Of a stretch of 64,000 nucleotides of DNA, positions 52,030-60,730 are shown piece after piece. The first letter of the stretch is position 1. Each line of letters begins with the position of its first letter. The notes below the pieces were generated by a model, which had not been told where the DNA came from, made no database searches, and worked only from the letters and a program-made list of their open reading frames with translations. A program made the position numbers and the translations under genes. The DNA comes from SXRF01 sp039808985 (GTDB taxonomy: Bacteria; Pseudomonadota; Alphaproteobacteria; Rickettsiales; SXRF01). The stretch spans positions 1 through 64,000 of the forward strand of contig JBDHUC010000008.1 in the NCBI GenBank assembly GCA_039808985.1, in the 5' to 3' direction.

Positions 52030-52749
52030 TTATTTAAAGATTGTAACACTGACAGCACCGCCCAGATCATCCAGGTTGGCACCTTCTTTTTTACCTCCGG
52101 AAATATCCGTTTCACCCTTTGGCCCACCATGGCAGCTCAGGCATGATTGCTTGTAATATTCAGGCTGGATAAAACGGAAAGCGCTTTTTCCATCAACAGT
52201 CGATGTTTCTGAAAAAGCCTTGCCTTTTTCGTAACCGGCTTTTTTGAAGGTTTCTTCGATTGCCTTGTTTTCCCACTCGTCAGGACGGTTCTTGCGGTTA
52301 CGCACCAGCTCTTTAGGAGCAGTAAGTTTAATAACCGCCTTACCGGCTAATTTTTCAGATGCCTTGGTTGCGACCTGGCCAGCAAAAACCGCAGGAAGGA
52401 AGCCTTTAAAGCCTTTTCCCTTTTCATTAATAACTGGCTGCGCATCTTTCATAACATCAGCAATAGCTTCAAGGATGGCTTTCTGATAAGGGTCGGTTTC
52501 AACAACATCCTTACCCATTTTTTCCTTATATTTTTCCTTGGCCTTAGCAATTACAATATCGCCGGTTAATCCCTTGTCGCCAAGATCAGCATTGTTAATC
52601 TTGTCCTGATTATCAGAGATAACCCCACGACCGGCAGAGAACAGAGCCGCCATTTCCTTAGCAGTATCTTCTTCACTGGCATAGGCCGCTGAAGCACCAA
52701 ACAATCCACTCATAAATATTGCGGCAGTATATAAATATATTTTCTTCAT
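52030..52749 (-). CDS. periplasmic DUF3365 (Tll0287-like) c-type haem protein
   Basis: A 239-residue secreted protein: signal peptide to about residue 25 (SAAYA), then a Tll0287-like domain (VIKLTAPKELVRNRKNRPDEWE). Near the C-terminus CLSCH (Cys203, Cys206, His207) is a CXXCH covalent haem-binding motif. DUF3365 proteins of this type are predicted redox or gas sensors. A strong AAGGAG lies upstream. The start is 30 bases after a porin gene on the same strand, so both are probably co-expressed. The distal haem ligand is not evident. Confidence 0.82.
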   Translation of the reverse strand: MKKIYLYTAAIFMSGLFGASAAYASEEDTAKEMAALFSAGRGVISDNQDKINNADLGDKGLTGDIVIAKAKEKYKEKMGKDVVETDPYQKAILEAIADVMKDAQPVINEKGKGFKGFLPAVFAGQVATKASEKLAGKAVIKLTAPKELVRNRKNRPDEWENKAIEETFKKAGYEKGKAFSETSTVDGKSAFRFIQPEYYKQSCLSCHGGPKGETDISGGKKEGANLDDLGGAVSVTIFK

Positions 52750-52779
52750 ACTTGCTCCTTTGTTTTGTTAAACCGTATA

Positions 52780-54180
52780 TTAATATTTTATTTGCACAGT
52801 TGCCATAACTTTGGTTGTATCCGTGAAAAGCTTATCAGCGTTATAATCAGCGAATTTCAGGCCAAGAGTGTAATGATTATAGAATGTCTGCTGAATCTGG
52901 GCATCCCATTCAGTGCCATAATGAACGCTGGTATGGTTTGATTCATAATCATGATAAGCAACCATTATGTCGGTTCCTTTTACCAGAGGATCGCCAAATG
53001 GCACTTTATAGCCAAGGGACACATAGCGGTCTTCGAGGCCGTTTGCAGGGGTTGTGGTGAATTTATCAGCCCAACCATTGAAAGCATGCAATGTTGCAAG
53101 CGGGGTCTGGAACGCGTGAGTTGCGATACCATCGCCTTCCAATACTTCGTAGCCGCCTTTTGCGGTAAAGCCATTCCAGGTTAAGCCCGGCTCAGCCAAA
53201 TAGTAATTGGCGCTGTAATTGGCAGTATTATCGCCATAATCAGACTGGTTCGCAATTTCAGCAGCGTATATAAGACCGAAATCACTTGGCAGGCCTAATT
53301 TACCGGTCAAGCGTGCGCCATACGTCATGGAAGATAATGAGCGCGCATCATCGAAAGCCAGCATATAATCATATGCGGTTATCTTAAGGGCGGGATCAAA
53401 TTCATATGACGCATTGATCAAATGTGAATCGCTATCATATGCGCCGTTGGTTGCATAAGGCCCGGTTATGCGGTTAACTTTATTGACATATGCATAATAA
53501 ATGCTCGCATGGTCTATGAACTGGGTTGAAATGCTGGCCGCATCGAGCGTCTGGTCATTCTGGCGCCAGTCGCTTGAGCCTATGAAACGCTGGTTGTCAA
53601 GATTCACAACCTGGCGCCCAATTGTAATATTGGTTTTTGGTAAGCCCTGATAGCTGATATATAACTGGTTCAGGTCAGTATCCTCAGGATCGGTAACGCC
53701 TGGGAACTGGGTTTTGCCGTTGGTGCTGCTGTTATAATGATCAACACCGAGCGCAACAACATTCTCGCCTTCCACAGCAACCTGGAATCCCTGCCACAAT
53801 CCTGTTTTGTAACCAATTTTAGTGCGCAGCGTGGATGCATATGCATTCTCAGCGAACCCATCCTGATCAACCATTTCATAACGGTAACGGGCATTGATCC
53901 ACGGGGTGCCATGCAAAATGGCATAGCCGAGGCTTCCCGGTTTCACATCAGGAAAATTATCAGTGCTGAATTTATCGAGGCCTTCTGCAAGTTCAGATTT
54001 AGGCTCAGCAGGTTTAACCGCCGGAGCTGCGGCTATTGCGGCAGAATCTGCGGCAACAGGGGTGGCCTGCTTTTTGGCTTTTTTTGTCGCTGCCTCTGCG
54101 TCACTTGCAAAGAGGCCTGCCATGGCAGGGATCATTACCAGTGCACTGGTTGCAAAAAGAATTTGCTTTTTAGATTTCAT
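52780..54180 (-). CDS. outer-membrane porin (alginate-export-like barrel)
   Basis: A 466-residue protein with a signal peptide (about residues 1-30, ending AEA), an Ala/Lys-rich linker and an outer-membrane beta-barrel. INARYRYEMVDQDGFAENAYASTLRTKIGY, TNITIGRQVVNLDNQRFIGSSDWRQNDQT and FADYNADKLFTDTTKVMATVQIKY resemble the alginate-export/porin family. The last residue is aromatic, as in barrels. The substrate cannot be told from sequence. It precedes the haem protein gene by 30 bases. GGAG lies before the ATG. Confidence 0.82.
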   Translation of the reverse strand: MKSKKQILFATSALVMIPAMAGLFASDAEAATKKAKKQATPVAADSAAIAAAPAVKPAEPKSELAEGLDKFSTDNFPDVKPGSLGYAILHGTPWINARYRYEMVDQDGFAENAYASTLRTKIGYKTGLWQGFQVAVEGENVVALGVDHYNSSTNGKTQFPGVTDPEDTDLNQLYISYQGLPKTNITIGRQVVNLDNQRFIGSSDWRQNDQTLDAASISTQFIDHASIYYAYVNKVNRITGPYATNGAYDSDSHLINASYEFDPALKITAYDYMLAFDDARSLSSMTYGARLTGKLGLPSDFGLIYAAEIANQSDYGDNTANYSANYYLAEPGLTWNGFTAKGGYEVLEGDGIATHAFQTPLATLHAFNGWADKFTTTPANGLEDRYVSLGYKVPFGDPLVKGTDIMVAYHDYESNHTSVHYGTEWDAQIQQTFYNHYTLGLKFADYNADKLFTDTTKVMATVQIKY

Positions 54181-54513
54181 ATTACTCTCCGTGTAAGTGT
54201 TATGTTGTAAAGTTTTAGTTTCTAAAAATTGAAAATATGCAATTTCATTATTTGGTATATCTTATCTTCCTACATTTACCAGATTAATATTAGTTAAATT
54301 TTGTAGCCTGTTCAGCCATTAAGTGCTTTAAAAATTTCGCTGTGCTGTATGCAAAAAAATCAAAAAACACCGGGTATACATTCGCAGGATTCTGTCCCAA
54401 AATCGGCCAATAAAAATAAAAAAAATTTATGATAAAAAAGTCACAGTTTTAAAAAAAGTGATATTGGAAAAATAACCGAGCAATTAGATAAGATTATTTT
54501 CGCCACGAAAAAA
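54181..54513. other. intergenic gap between rlmN and the porin
   Basis: Mostly A/T-rich, between two minus-strand genes. A TTTTCG-CCA-CGAAAA hairpin (54497-54511) follows the rlmN stop. Promoter-like TTGCAT hexamers occur upstream of the porin, but no convincing -10 was matched. No RNA gene was seen. Confidence 0.5.
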
Positions 54514-55593
54514 TTACAGGATAACTTTCTGGCCTTTTTTGCGTTCGCTATCCGATTTCAACTGGCCGCAAGCAGCAAAGATATCCTGCCCTCGGGTAGC
54601 GCGTACAGGTGAGGAAAACCCTGCATTATTGACTATTTCCGCGAATGCGCGAATGCGTTTTTTAGAAGAACATTCGTAAGGCGCGCCGGGCCATGGGTTA
54701 AACGGTATCAGATTTACTTTGGCGTGAATTCCCTCCAGTAATTTTACCAATTCACGCGCATCCCCGTCGCTATCATTCACACCCTTCAGCATCACATATT
54801 CAAAGGTTATGCGACGTGCATTATTTGCTGCCGGATATTCGCGGCAGGCTTTAAGTAATTTTGCTATCGGATATTTTTTATTTATGGGGACTATTTCATC
54901 ACGCAATTCATCGTGCACGGCATGCAGCGATATTGCAAGGTTAACTCCCAATTCTTTACCGCAACGCTCTATCATTGGAACAACCCCGGAGGTCGAAAGC
55001 GTTATGCGCCGTTTGGAAATAGCGATACCCTCGCCATCCATTATAACCTGCAATGCCTTTGCCACATTATCATAATTATATAGAGGCTCACCCATGCCCA
55101 TCATTACTATATTGGTAAACAGGCAATCTTCGCGCCGCCTGTTCCATTCTTCAAGCCCATCACGCGCAATCAGCACCTGTCCGATAATATCGGCAGTGGT
55201 TAAATTACGCACCAGAGGCATAGTGCCGGTATGACAGAAAGTGCAGGTAAGGGTGCAGCCAACCTGGGAGGAAACACACAATGCGCCACGGTCAGCTTCG
55301 GGAATGAATACTGTTTCAATTTTATTAGCGTCCGGCATTTCCAGAAGCCACTTGCGCGTTCCATCAACCGAGGTTAAGGCACGCGATATTTTCGGGCGGG
55401 TAAGCGTAAAATGCTCCGCAAGCAGGCCATGCTGGTTTTTGGCGATGCTTGTCATCTGCTTAAAATCAGTGACGCCTTTTACATAGATCCAATGCCATAT
55501 CTGCTTGGCTCGGAAGGCTTCAAAACCTACTTCCTTAAGTTTTGCCGTCAGCTCATCACGCGATAATCCTATAATCTCTGTTTTTTCTTTCAC
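54514..55593 (-). CDS. rlmN: 23S rRNA/tRNA adenine-C2 methyltransferase RlmN
   Basis: A 359-residue radical-SAM enzyme methylating A2503 of 23S rRNA and A37 of some tRNAs. The Fe-S motif CTLTCTFCHTG is near residue 112. VMMGMGEPLYNYDNV, the SAM-binding LSTSGVVP and the C-terminal catalytic Cys in GQDIFAACGQL follow. The frame opens with GTG at 55593; no better ATG fits the conserved N-terminus (SRDELTAKLKEVGFEAFRAKQIW). Confidence 0.95.
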   Translation of the reverse strand: MKEKTEIIGLSRDELTAKLKEVGFEAFRAKQIWHWIYVKGVTDFKQMTSIAKNQHGLLAEHFTLTRPKISRALTSVDGTRKWLLEMPDANKIETVFIPEADRGALCVSSQVGCTLTCTFCHTGTMPLVRNLTTADIIGQVLIARDGLEEWNRRREDCLFTNIVMMGMGEPLYNYDNVAKALQVIMDGEGIAISKRRITLSTSGVVPMIERCGKELGVNLAISLHAVHDELRDEIVPINKKYPIAKLLKACREYPAANNARRITFEYVMLKGVNDSDGDARELVKLLEGIHAKVNLIPFNPWPGAPYECSSKKRIRAFAEIVNNAGFSSPVRATRGQDIFAACGQLKSDSERKKGQKVIL

Positions 55594-55621
55594 TTGCAGG
55601 CCTTAATATTATTTATAAACA

Positions 55622-55912
55622 CTATAAATGCTTCCCGGCATCCATGCTTTGATGAAGTATGCGTATAATGCGTACACCATTACTCTTAGGTATATAAAAT
55701 ACTATATGTGAATTATATTCCAAGCATCGCCATGCCTGATTAATTTCACCTACGCTACGTCCAATCATAGGATTCCCAGCAATACTCTGAAATAAATCAT
55801 GCAAACCAAAAAAATACTTTCTGGCTTGCTCCAAGCCAAATTTAAGAATTGTATATTCATAAATTCCGGCAATATCAGCTTCAGCTTTTTTTGTCAGGCT
55901 ATAAGATACCAT
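55622..55912 (-). CDS. parE: ParE-type toxin of a toxin-antitoxin module
   Basis: A 96-residue RelE/ParE-superfamily toxin. SLTKKAEADIAGIYEYTILKFGLEQARKY, IGRSVGEINQAWRCLEYNSHIVFYIPKSNGVRIIRILHQSMD match ParE, which blocks DNA gyrase. It overlaps the antitoxin gene by 14 bases, so both are translationally coupled. Present between rlmN and a response-regulator gene on the same strand. The final target is not proven from sequence. Confidence 0.9.
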   Translation of the reverse strand: MVSYSLTKKAEADIAGIYEYTILKFGLEQARKYFFGLHDLFQSIAGNPMIGRSVGEINQAWRCLEYNSHIVFYIPKSNGVRIIRILHQSMDAGKHL

Positions 55913-56162
55913 TTGTTTTTAGCCTATTCTCAACTGCGGCCATAATTTGCGGCACACTTAGATCGCTTTCACCACTTGCTTCCCCTTCATCAATTGCAGT
56001 GCGCAGTGCGGCAAGCTTTATCTCGTATTGCTGCTCTTCACGCTCTAAAATGCGCAGTGCCGAGCGCACCACTTCGCTTGCATTTTCGTAGCGCCCACTC
56101 TCTACCCGCGCTAATACAAAACGGTCAAGTTCTTCGGTCAGGTTTACATTACGTGTTGGCAT
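55899..56162 (-). CDS. parD: ParD-type antitoxin
   Basis: An 87-residue ribbon-helix-helix antitoxin (MPTRNVNLTEELDRFVLARVESGRYENASEVVRSALRILE). The frame extends 31 codons further, but the ATG at 56162 is preferred: it has AGGAGA five bases upstream and gives the family N-terminus. Antitoxins of this type bind their own promoter as well as ParE. The C-terminal half is acidic and probably wraps the toxin. Confidence 0.93.
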   Translation of the reverse strand: MPTRNVNLTEELDRFVLARVESGRYENASEVVRSALRILEREEQQYEIKLAALRTAIDEGEASGESDLSVPQIMAAVENRLKTNGIL

Positions 56163-56232
56163 ATAATCTCCTTTTACATATATCATTATAGCAATATTGG
56201 CAATCTTTGCCAATACAATTTGATAACTATAA

Positions 56233-56811
56233 TTACAACTTATAGCCACCTTCAAAGGCTTTGATCATCTCCATATCGAAGCTATCGCGGAGTTTTTTAC
56301 GCAGGCGGTATATATGTGTTTCCAGCGTGTGCGTATCCAGCGTAGAATCAATACCCCACACCTCCTTAAGAAGCGCCTCGCGGGTAACGCCGCTATCGCC
56401 AGCCTGAGCTATCATATGCAGAAGCTGCGTTTCCTTATCGGTCAAAACCACTTCGCCAGCGCTTATTTTATGGCTAACTATTTTATTTTGTAATGAAAGC
56501 TGCAAATCAGGACCGATATATACTAAATCGCTATTTGCCGATGCGCCCAGGGCAAAGCACTGCTCTATTTCGTTTAGCAACCTATTGATGTGTATTGGCA
56601 AAGTTATAACAATCAACGGGATATTTTTTGCGTCATATTCCTTATCGCTTATAATTAAGCTGGCGCCGGAAGCCTGAATATTATCCTGAATATTATCCTG
56701 TGGCGAAATCGCCAGGCAGCCAAAGCCCAACTCTCGCGTGACAAGAGCGCAAAACGGCTCTATAAAGTCGCGGTTATCGCTAAGTATATATATAGTCTGC
56801 TGTTTATCCAT
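56233..56811 (-). CDS. OmpR/PhoB-type winged-helix regulator with shortened receiver
   Basis: A 192-residue protein. The C-terminal winged-helix domain (about residues 115-192; VLTDKETQLLHMIAQAGD, VTREALLKEVWGIDSTLDTHTLETHIYRLRKKL, FEGGYKL) is clearly of the OmpR type. The N-terminal receiver is short: Asp12 and Asp56 could be the acidic pair and phosphorylation site, but a clear beta5 Lys is not evident. A 12-base tandem repeat encodes DNIQDNIQ (39-46). No histidine kinase gene is adjacent. It starts only 14 bases from ribA on the other strand. Confidence 0.8.
   Translation of the reverse strand: MDKQQTIYILSDNRDFIEPFCALVTRELGFGCLAISPQDNIQDNIQASGASLIISDKEYDAKNIPLIVITLPIHINRLLNEIEQCFALGASANSDLVYIGPDLQLSLQNKIVSHKISAGEVVLTDKETQLLHMIAQAGDSGVTREALLKEVWGIDSTLDTHTLETHIYRLRKKLRDSFDMEMIKAFEGGYKL
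56673..56696 (-). repeat. 12-base tandem duplication in the regulator gene
   Basis: CCTGAATATTAT (plus-strand reading) occurs twice in a row and encodes DNIQ twice, in frame. It is probably replication slippage in the receiver domain. Confidence 0.85.
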
Positions 56812-56825
56812 AATAAGAAATATAA

Positions 56826-57743
56826 ATGATTGCTAAAAACAAAGATAGTAAAGATGGCAATAATAAGGTTGCTGCCCTGCAAAAAGCGATCTCCCTGCTT
56901 CGTGGCCAGAATGGAATTATCATAAAGCAGGGAAATGGAAAAAATATAGCCATATATCCTGCTGAATTCCTGAGTAAAAATCAGGAAATCTACAAGCTCA
57001 GCAAATCCCCTGTCCTCATAAGCCTTGCCAAAAGGGCCGGGCTGCTGCCTGCGCTTGCGCTGATTCCTGCAGGTGAAATAACAAAGGATTGGCCGGTTTT
57101 TACAGAAAAAGAACTGGAAAACGGCCTGGAAAAATCGGGAGGGGAAATATTTGAAACTGCGCGCGCAAAACTGCCGCTGGAAGACGCTGAGGATTCAACG
57201 ATAATAAGCTTTCGTGCGCAGGGGAGCGATGAAACACATCTTGCGCTTATCATCGGCAAGCCACAAAAAAATGCTGTTGCCCTGGTACGCGTGCATTCTT
57301 CCTGTGTAACCGGCGACCTGCTTGGCAGCCTGCGCTGTGATTGCGGAAGCCAGCTTAAGCTTGCCCTTGATGCCATAAAAAAATCCGGTTACGGGGTTTT
57401 GCTGTATATGAACCAGGAAGGGCGCGGGATCGGCATAAACAACAAGCTTCGCGCCTATAAATTACAAGAAGAAGGCATAGATACTTTTGCTGCCAACCAT
57501 GCGCTGGGATTTCTGGATGACGAGAGGGATTTTACTGCCGCAGGCTCAATACTCAAATATTTAGGCATCAGCCGGATAAAGCTTCTTTCAAATAATCCGC
57601 GCAAGGTTTCTGAGCTAAAAAAACATGGGATCAATATTGTAAAACGCCTGCCGTTGGTTGCGAAGCCAGGCAGGTATAACCGCGCCTACATAGAAGCGAA
57701 AGTAAAAAAGGCGGGGCATTTAATGAAAAAAGATAAGGCCTGA
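56826..57743 (+). CDS. ribA: GTP cyclohydrolase II
   Basis: A 305-residue RibA that opens the GTP ring in riboflavin synthesis. The catalytic domain starts near residue 125. It has the zinc cysteines in SSCVTGDLLGSLRCDCGSQL, YMNQEGRGIG, and LLSNNPRKVSEL. The N-terminal 120 residues are extra compared with the minimal enzyme but occur in alphaproteobacterial forms. The start is 14 bases from a divergent regulator gene, and no clear ribosome-binding site precedes it. Confidence 0.93.
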   Translation: MIAKNKDSKDGNNKVAALQKAISLLRGQNGIIIKQGNGKNIAIYPAEFLSKNQEIYKLSKSPVLISLAKRAGLLPALALIPAGEITKDWPVFTEKELENGLEKSGGEIFETARAKLPLEDAEDSTIISFRAQGSDETHLALIIGKPQKNAVALVRVHSSCVTGDLLGSLRCDCGSQLKLALDAIKKSGYGVLLYMNQEGRGIGINNKLRAYKLQEEGIDTFAANHALGFLDDERDFTAAGSILKYLGISRIKLLSNNPRKVSELKKHGINIVKRLPLVAKPGRYNRAYIEAKVKKAGHLMKKDKA

Positions 57744-57755
57744 AATAAGGCCTGA

Positions 57756-58778
57756 TTATCGTTTATCAAGGATATTCAGCAGGTCTTTGGAAGTTTCCTG
57801 GCTCTTTGCCTTATTGGCTATTTCCCAGGCGCAACTGTCCCTTTTCCAGGTTCCAACATTTGCATCAAGATTCACTTCCTTCCATTTCTGGTGACCACTT
57901 TCCCTGAGCGCCTGAATATCGCCACGTATCAAATCTGCGAATTTTGCGATTTGTTCACAGCGCTTTGCATTTTCGGGCTGGGAGAAATCACGGCTTATCA
58001 GAATTGCCTGCACAGAAATGGTAGGGATTGCCTCTTTCACAAAACTATAATCATTAGGGGTTATCTCAGCAGGCTTATATTCTTCCAGCATTTTAGGGCC
58101 GTTCATCGGCAGGAAATGAACCTTATCAAGCATTGCCGCATATTTCTGGTTTTCCGGCAGGCTCAGATCTTCGAGGTTCTTAAATAGCCTTACAGGCTTT
58201 CCGCCAACAAAAATAACCGCATCTATATCGCCTTTAAGCACTTCTACAACACCTTGTGCCGAGGGTATCTTCAGGCTTTCCGCAGGGGTTATGTTCATAA
58301 TCGAAAACAGGTTGATAGCGGTAAGCATATTGCCGCTTCCTTCTTCGCCAATTGCAACTTTCTTGCCTTGCAGATCCTTGAAGTCATTAATTTCCTTACG
58401 CGCCAGAACGTGGATTTCCTCATTATAAAAAGGAAAAACCATGCGCAGGTTATTTGCCATTTTAATTGAATCAGGATTTTTAGAGCGCCCAAGAAAACCC
58501 AGCACATCAGACTGTACAATGCCAAGGGTTACGTTAGGATCACTATTTATTATCTTGATATTATCAATTGAGCCTTCGGAAGGTTTAACAGCCACTTCGA
58601 TGCCAGCCCTCTTTGCAGATTCATATAAATCACGGCCAAAAATATAATAAGTTCCGGTTTTAAGGCCAGTTACAATATTTATAGGGGCTACAGCCTGGCG
58701 CGCATAGGCAAAAACAGATGTTACCGATATAATGGTGAATAATAATACAGGTAAATATCTGCGTAAATTTAATAACAT
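57756..58778 (-). CDS. TAXI-family solute-binding periplasmic protein
   Basis: A 340-residue secreted protein. Signal peptide to about residue 26, then the TAXI TRAP-type fold: INIVTGLKTGTYYIFGRDLYESAKRAGIEV, SEGSIDNIKIINSDPNVTLGIVQSDVLGF and LARKEINDFKDLQGKKVAIGEEGSGN. TAXI proteins feed fused TRAP membrane permeases, usually for dicarboxylates or glutamate. No TRAP permease is adjacent, so the partner is elsewhere or absent. Convergent with ribA. Confidence 0.85.
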   Translation of the reverse strand: MLLNLRRYLPVLLFTIISVTSVFAYARQAVAPINIVTGLKTGTYYIFGRDLYESAKRAGIEVAVKPSEGSIDNIKIINSDPNVTLGIVQSDVLGFLGRSKNPDSIKMANNLRMVFPFYNEEIHVLARKEINDFKDLQGKKVAIGEEGSGNMLTAINLFSIMNITPAESLKIPSAQGVVEVLKGDIDAVIFVGGKPVRLFKNLEDLSLPENQKYAAMLDKVHFLPMNGPKMLEEYKPAEITPNDYSFVKEAIPTISVQAILISRDFSQPENAKRCEQIAKFADLIRGDIQALRESGHQKWKEVNLDANVGTWKRDSCAWEIANKAKSQETSKDLLNILDKR

Positions 58779-58858
58779 AAAGACTCTTCACATCCAGTTA
58801 GTTTCAGGCTTTACTAGCACAAAAAGTTAACGAGTGTCAAATAAATTTTTAATTTGTA

Positions 58859-59254
58859 TTAATATTTGCTCACTATAGCAAGCAGATCATTTCCCGTCTT
58901 CTGATCCGGATCCACGCTGGCATTATAGTGCATTTTATCTGAAGACGGAGCGATTTTAACCATACTGCCGACAATAACCCCTTCATCATCCTTAAAATAA
59001 ACGGCTGAACCATCCTGCCTGACGCCAGTATCGCCGGAGGCATTTACCAGGTCAAAAAGATGGGCATCATCAGGGGCTGGCGCCTTTTGCAAGCCTATAT
59101 TATAATGATATATTCCAAATATTGCAGCAATTACAATAAAAAATACGGCTATTTGCCTCACAAGCACCAGGTTAATCCCATGCGCTTTCGCCGAATTTCC
59201 GGCAGGAGAAAGCGGAAGCCGGTTTATCTTCGGCCTCGGCGCAAAATCCTGCAT
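58859..59254 (-). CDS. small membrane-anchored protein of unknown function
   Basis: A 131-residue protein when started at the ATG at 59254, which has GGGAAG upstream; an ATG at 59272 is also possible. A cytosolic N-terminus (FAPRPKINRLPLSPAG) precedes one transmembrane helix (LVRQIAVFFIVIAAIFGIYH) and a soluble periplasmic part with no recognised domain. No homology was recognised. It is divergent from pmbA. Confidence 0.55.
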   Translation of the reverse strand: MQDFAPRPKINRLPLSPAGNSAKAHGINLVLVRQIAVFFIVIAAIFGIYHYNIGLQKAPAPDDAHLFDLVNASGDTGVRQDGSAVYFKDDEGVIVGSMVKIAPSSDKMHYNASVDPDQKTGNDLLAIVSKY

Positions 59255-59365
59255 AATAGCTTCCCTATTCATAACAAGCAAAGTATAGATACAATTTATT
59301 TTAAATACAATGTAACTATGTATTAAATTTATCATAAATTATAGATAAAAGCTATGTAAACTGTA

Positions 59366-60727
59366 ATGAGCCTTGATTCCGAAACATTATTAAGACTGCT
59401 GGAAATCGCACGCCGGGAAGGCGCTAAAAGTGCTGATGCGCTGCATATAGAAAACACTAATATCAGCATTGCGCAGCGCATGGGAAAACCAGAAGGCATA
59501 GAGAGGTCTGAAAGCTCTGCGGTCGGCCTTAGGGTTTTTGTTGAAAAAGACAGCAAAGAAATTGGACAAGCGACTGTTTCATCAACAGATATTAGCGATA
59601 ACGCAATGATTGAAATGGCACAGAGGGCAATTGCCATGGCCAGGCTGGCACCAGCAGATAGCAACAGCATTCTTGCACCTGCCGTGCTTTACCCGGAATC
59701 AATACCGGAGCTTGACCTGCTTGATAATGAAGAACCAACGCCAGCATGGCTTTTAGAGCAATGCGCTATCGCCGAGGATACTGCGCGTTCTACCCCCGGC
59801 ATAACCAACTCAGAAGGCGCTGACGCTGGTTATAGCCGTGCAAGCGCTGGGCTGGCAATAATGGAAAATGGGAATATTGGTTTTTGCAAAAACTATGAGG
59901 GCAGCAGTTTTTCTATTTCAGTGTCAGTCCTTGCTGGAAGCGGGACAAAAATGGAACGTGATTATGATTTTACCAGCGCAAGGCACAGAAGCGGCCTTAA
60001 ATCAGCCGAAGAAATAGGGTCTGGCGCAGCAAACCGCGCATTAAAAAGGCTAAACCCGCATAAAATAAATAGCTGCCAGGCACCGGTAGTTTTTGATCCC
60101 AGGGTAAGCAAGTCATTGCTTTCCATATTAACCTCTGCGATTTCCGGCAGTGCCATTTCCCGAGGCTCATCATTCCTTAAAGACTCAATGGGGGATGATA
60201 TATTTCCTAAAAATATATCAATAATAGATAACCCTCATATAGTCCGTGGATTAGCTTCAAAGCCTTTCGATATGGAGGGAGTCGCCAATAAAAAAATGGC
60301 GCTGGTGGAAAATGGGGTTTTGAAAACATGGCTCCTTGATATGCGCACAGCCAATAAACTAAAACTGCAAACCACCGGCCATGCCTCACGCGGCCTTGCT
60401 TCGCCGCCTTCCCCATCTTCAACCAACGTTTATATGGAAAATGGCATTTTATCGCCCGCCGAATTAATTAAGGATATAAAAAGCGGCCTTTACCTCACCG
60501 AAACTTTTGGAATGGGCATAAATATCATAACCGGCGATTACAGCCAGGGTGCTGCCGGATTCTGGATAGAAAATGGCGAAATAGCCTATCCGGTTTCGGA
60601 AATCACCATAGCCGGGTATTTAAAGGAAATGTTCAGTGGTTTAACGCCAGCTAACGACCTTGCTTTCCGCTATTCAACCAACGCCCCGACAGTGCGGGTT
60701 GAGAATATGACTATTGCCGGAGTATAG
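59366..60727 (+). CDS. pmbA: TldD/PmbA-family metalloprotease component (PmbA/TldE)
   Basis: A 453-residue protein of the TldD/PmbA family. The N-terminal domain (LLEIARREGAKSADALHIENTNISIAQRMGKPEGIERSES) and the C-terminal domain (GLASPPSPSSTNVYMENG) are PmbA-like, and it lacks the TldD HExxxH metal site. TldD/TldE process unmodified peptides such as microcins and also act on antitoxins in some bacteria. It sits three bases upstream of an MsbA-like gene. Confidence 0.9.
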   Translation: MSLDSETLLRLLEIARREGAKSADALHIENTNISIAQRMGKPEGIERSESSAVGLRVFVEKDSKEIGQATVSSTDISDNAMIEMAQRAIAMARLAPADSNSILAPAVLYPESIPELDLLDNEEPTPAWLLEQCAIAEDTARSTPGITNSEGADAGYSRASAGLAIMENGNIGFCKNYEGSSFSISVSVLAGSGTKMERDYDFTSARHRSGLKSAEEIGSGAANRALKRLNPHKINSCQAPVVFDPRVSKSLLSILTSAISGSAISRGSSFLKDSMGDDIFPKNISIIDNPHIVRGLASKPFDMEGVANKKMALVENGVLKTWLLDMRTANKLKLQTTGHASRGLASPPSPSSTNVYMENGILSPAELIKDIKSGLYLTETFGMGINIITGDYSQGAAGFWIENGEIAYPVSEITIAGYLKEMFSGLTPANDLAFRYSTNAPTVRVENMTIAGV

Positions 60728-60730
60728 CAT

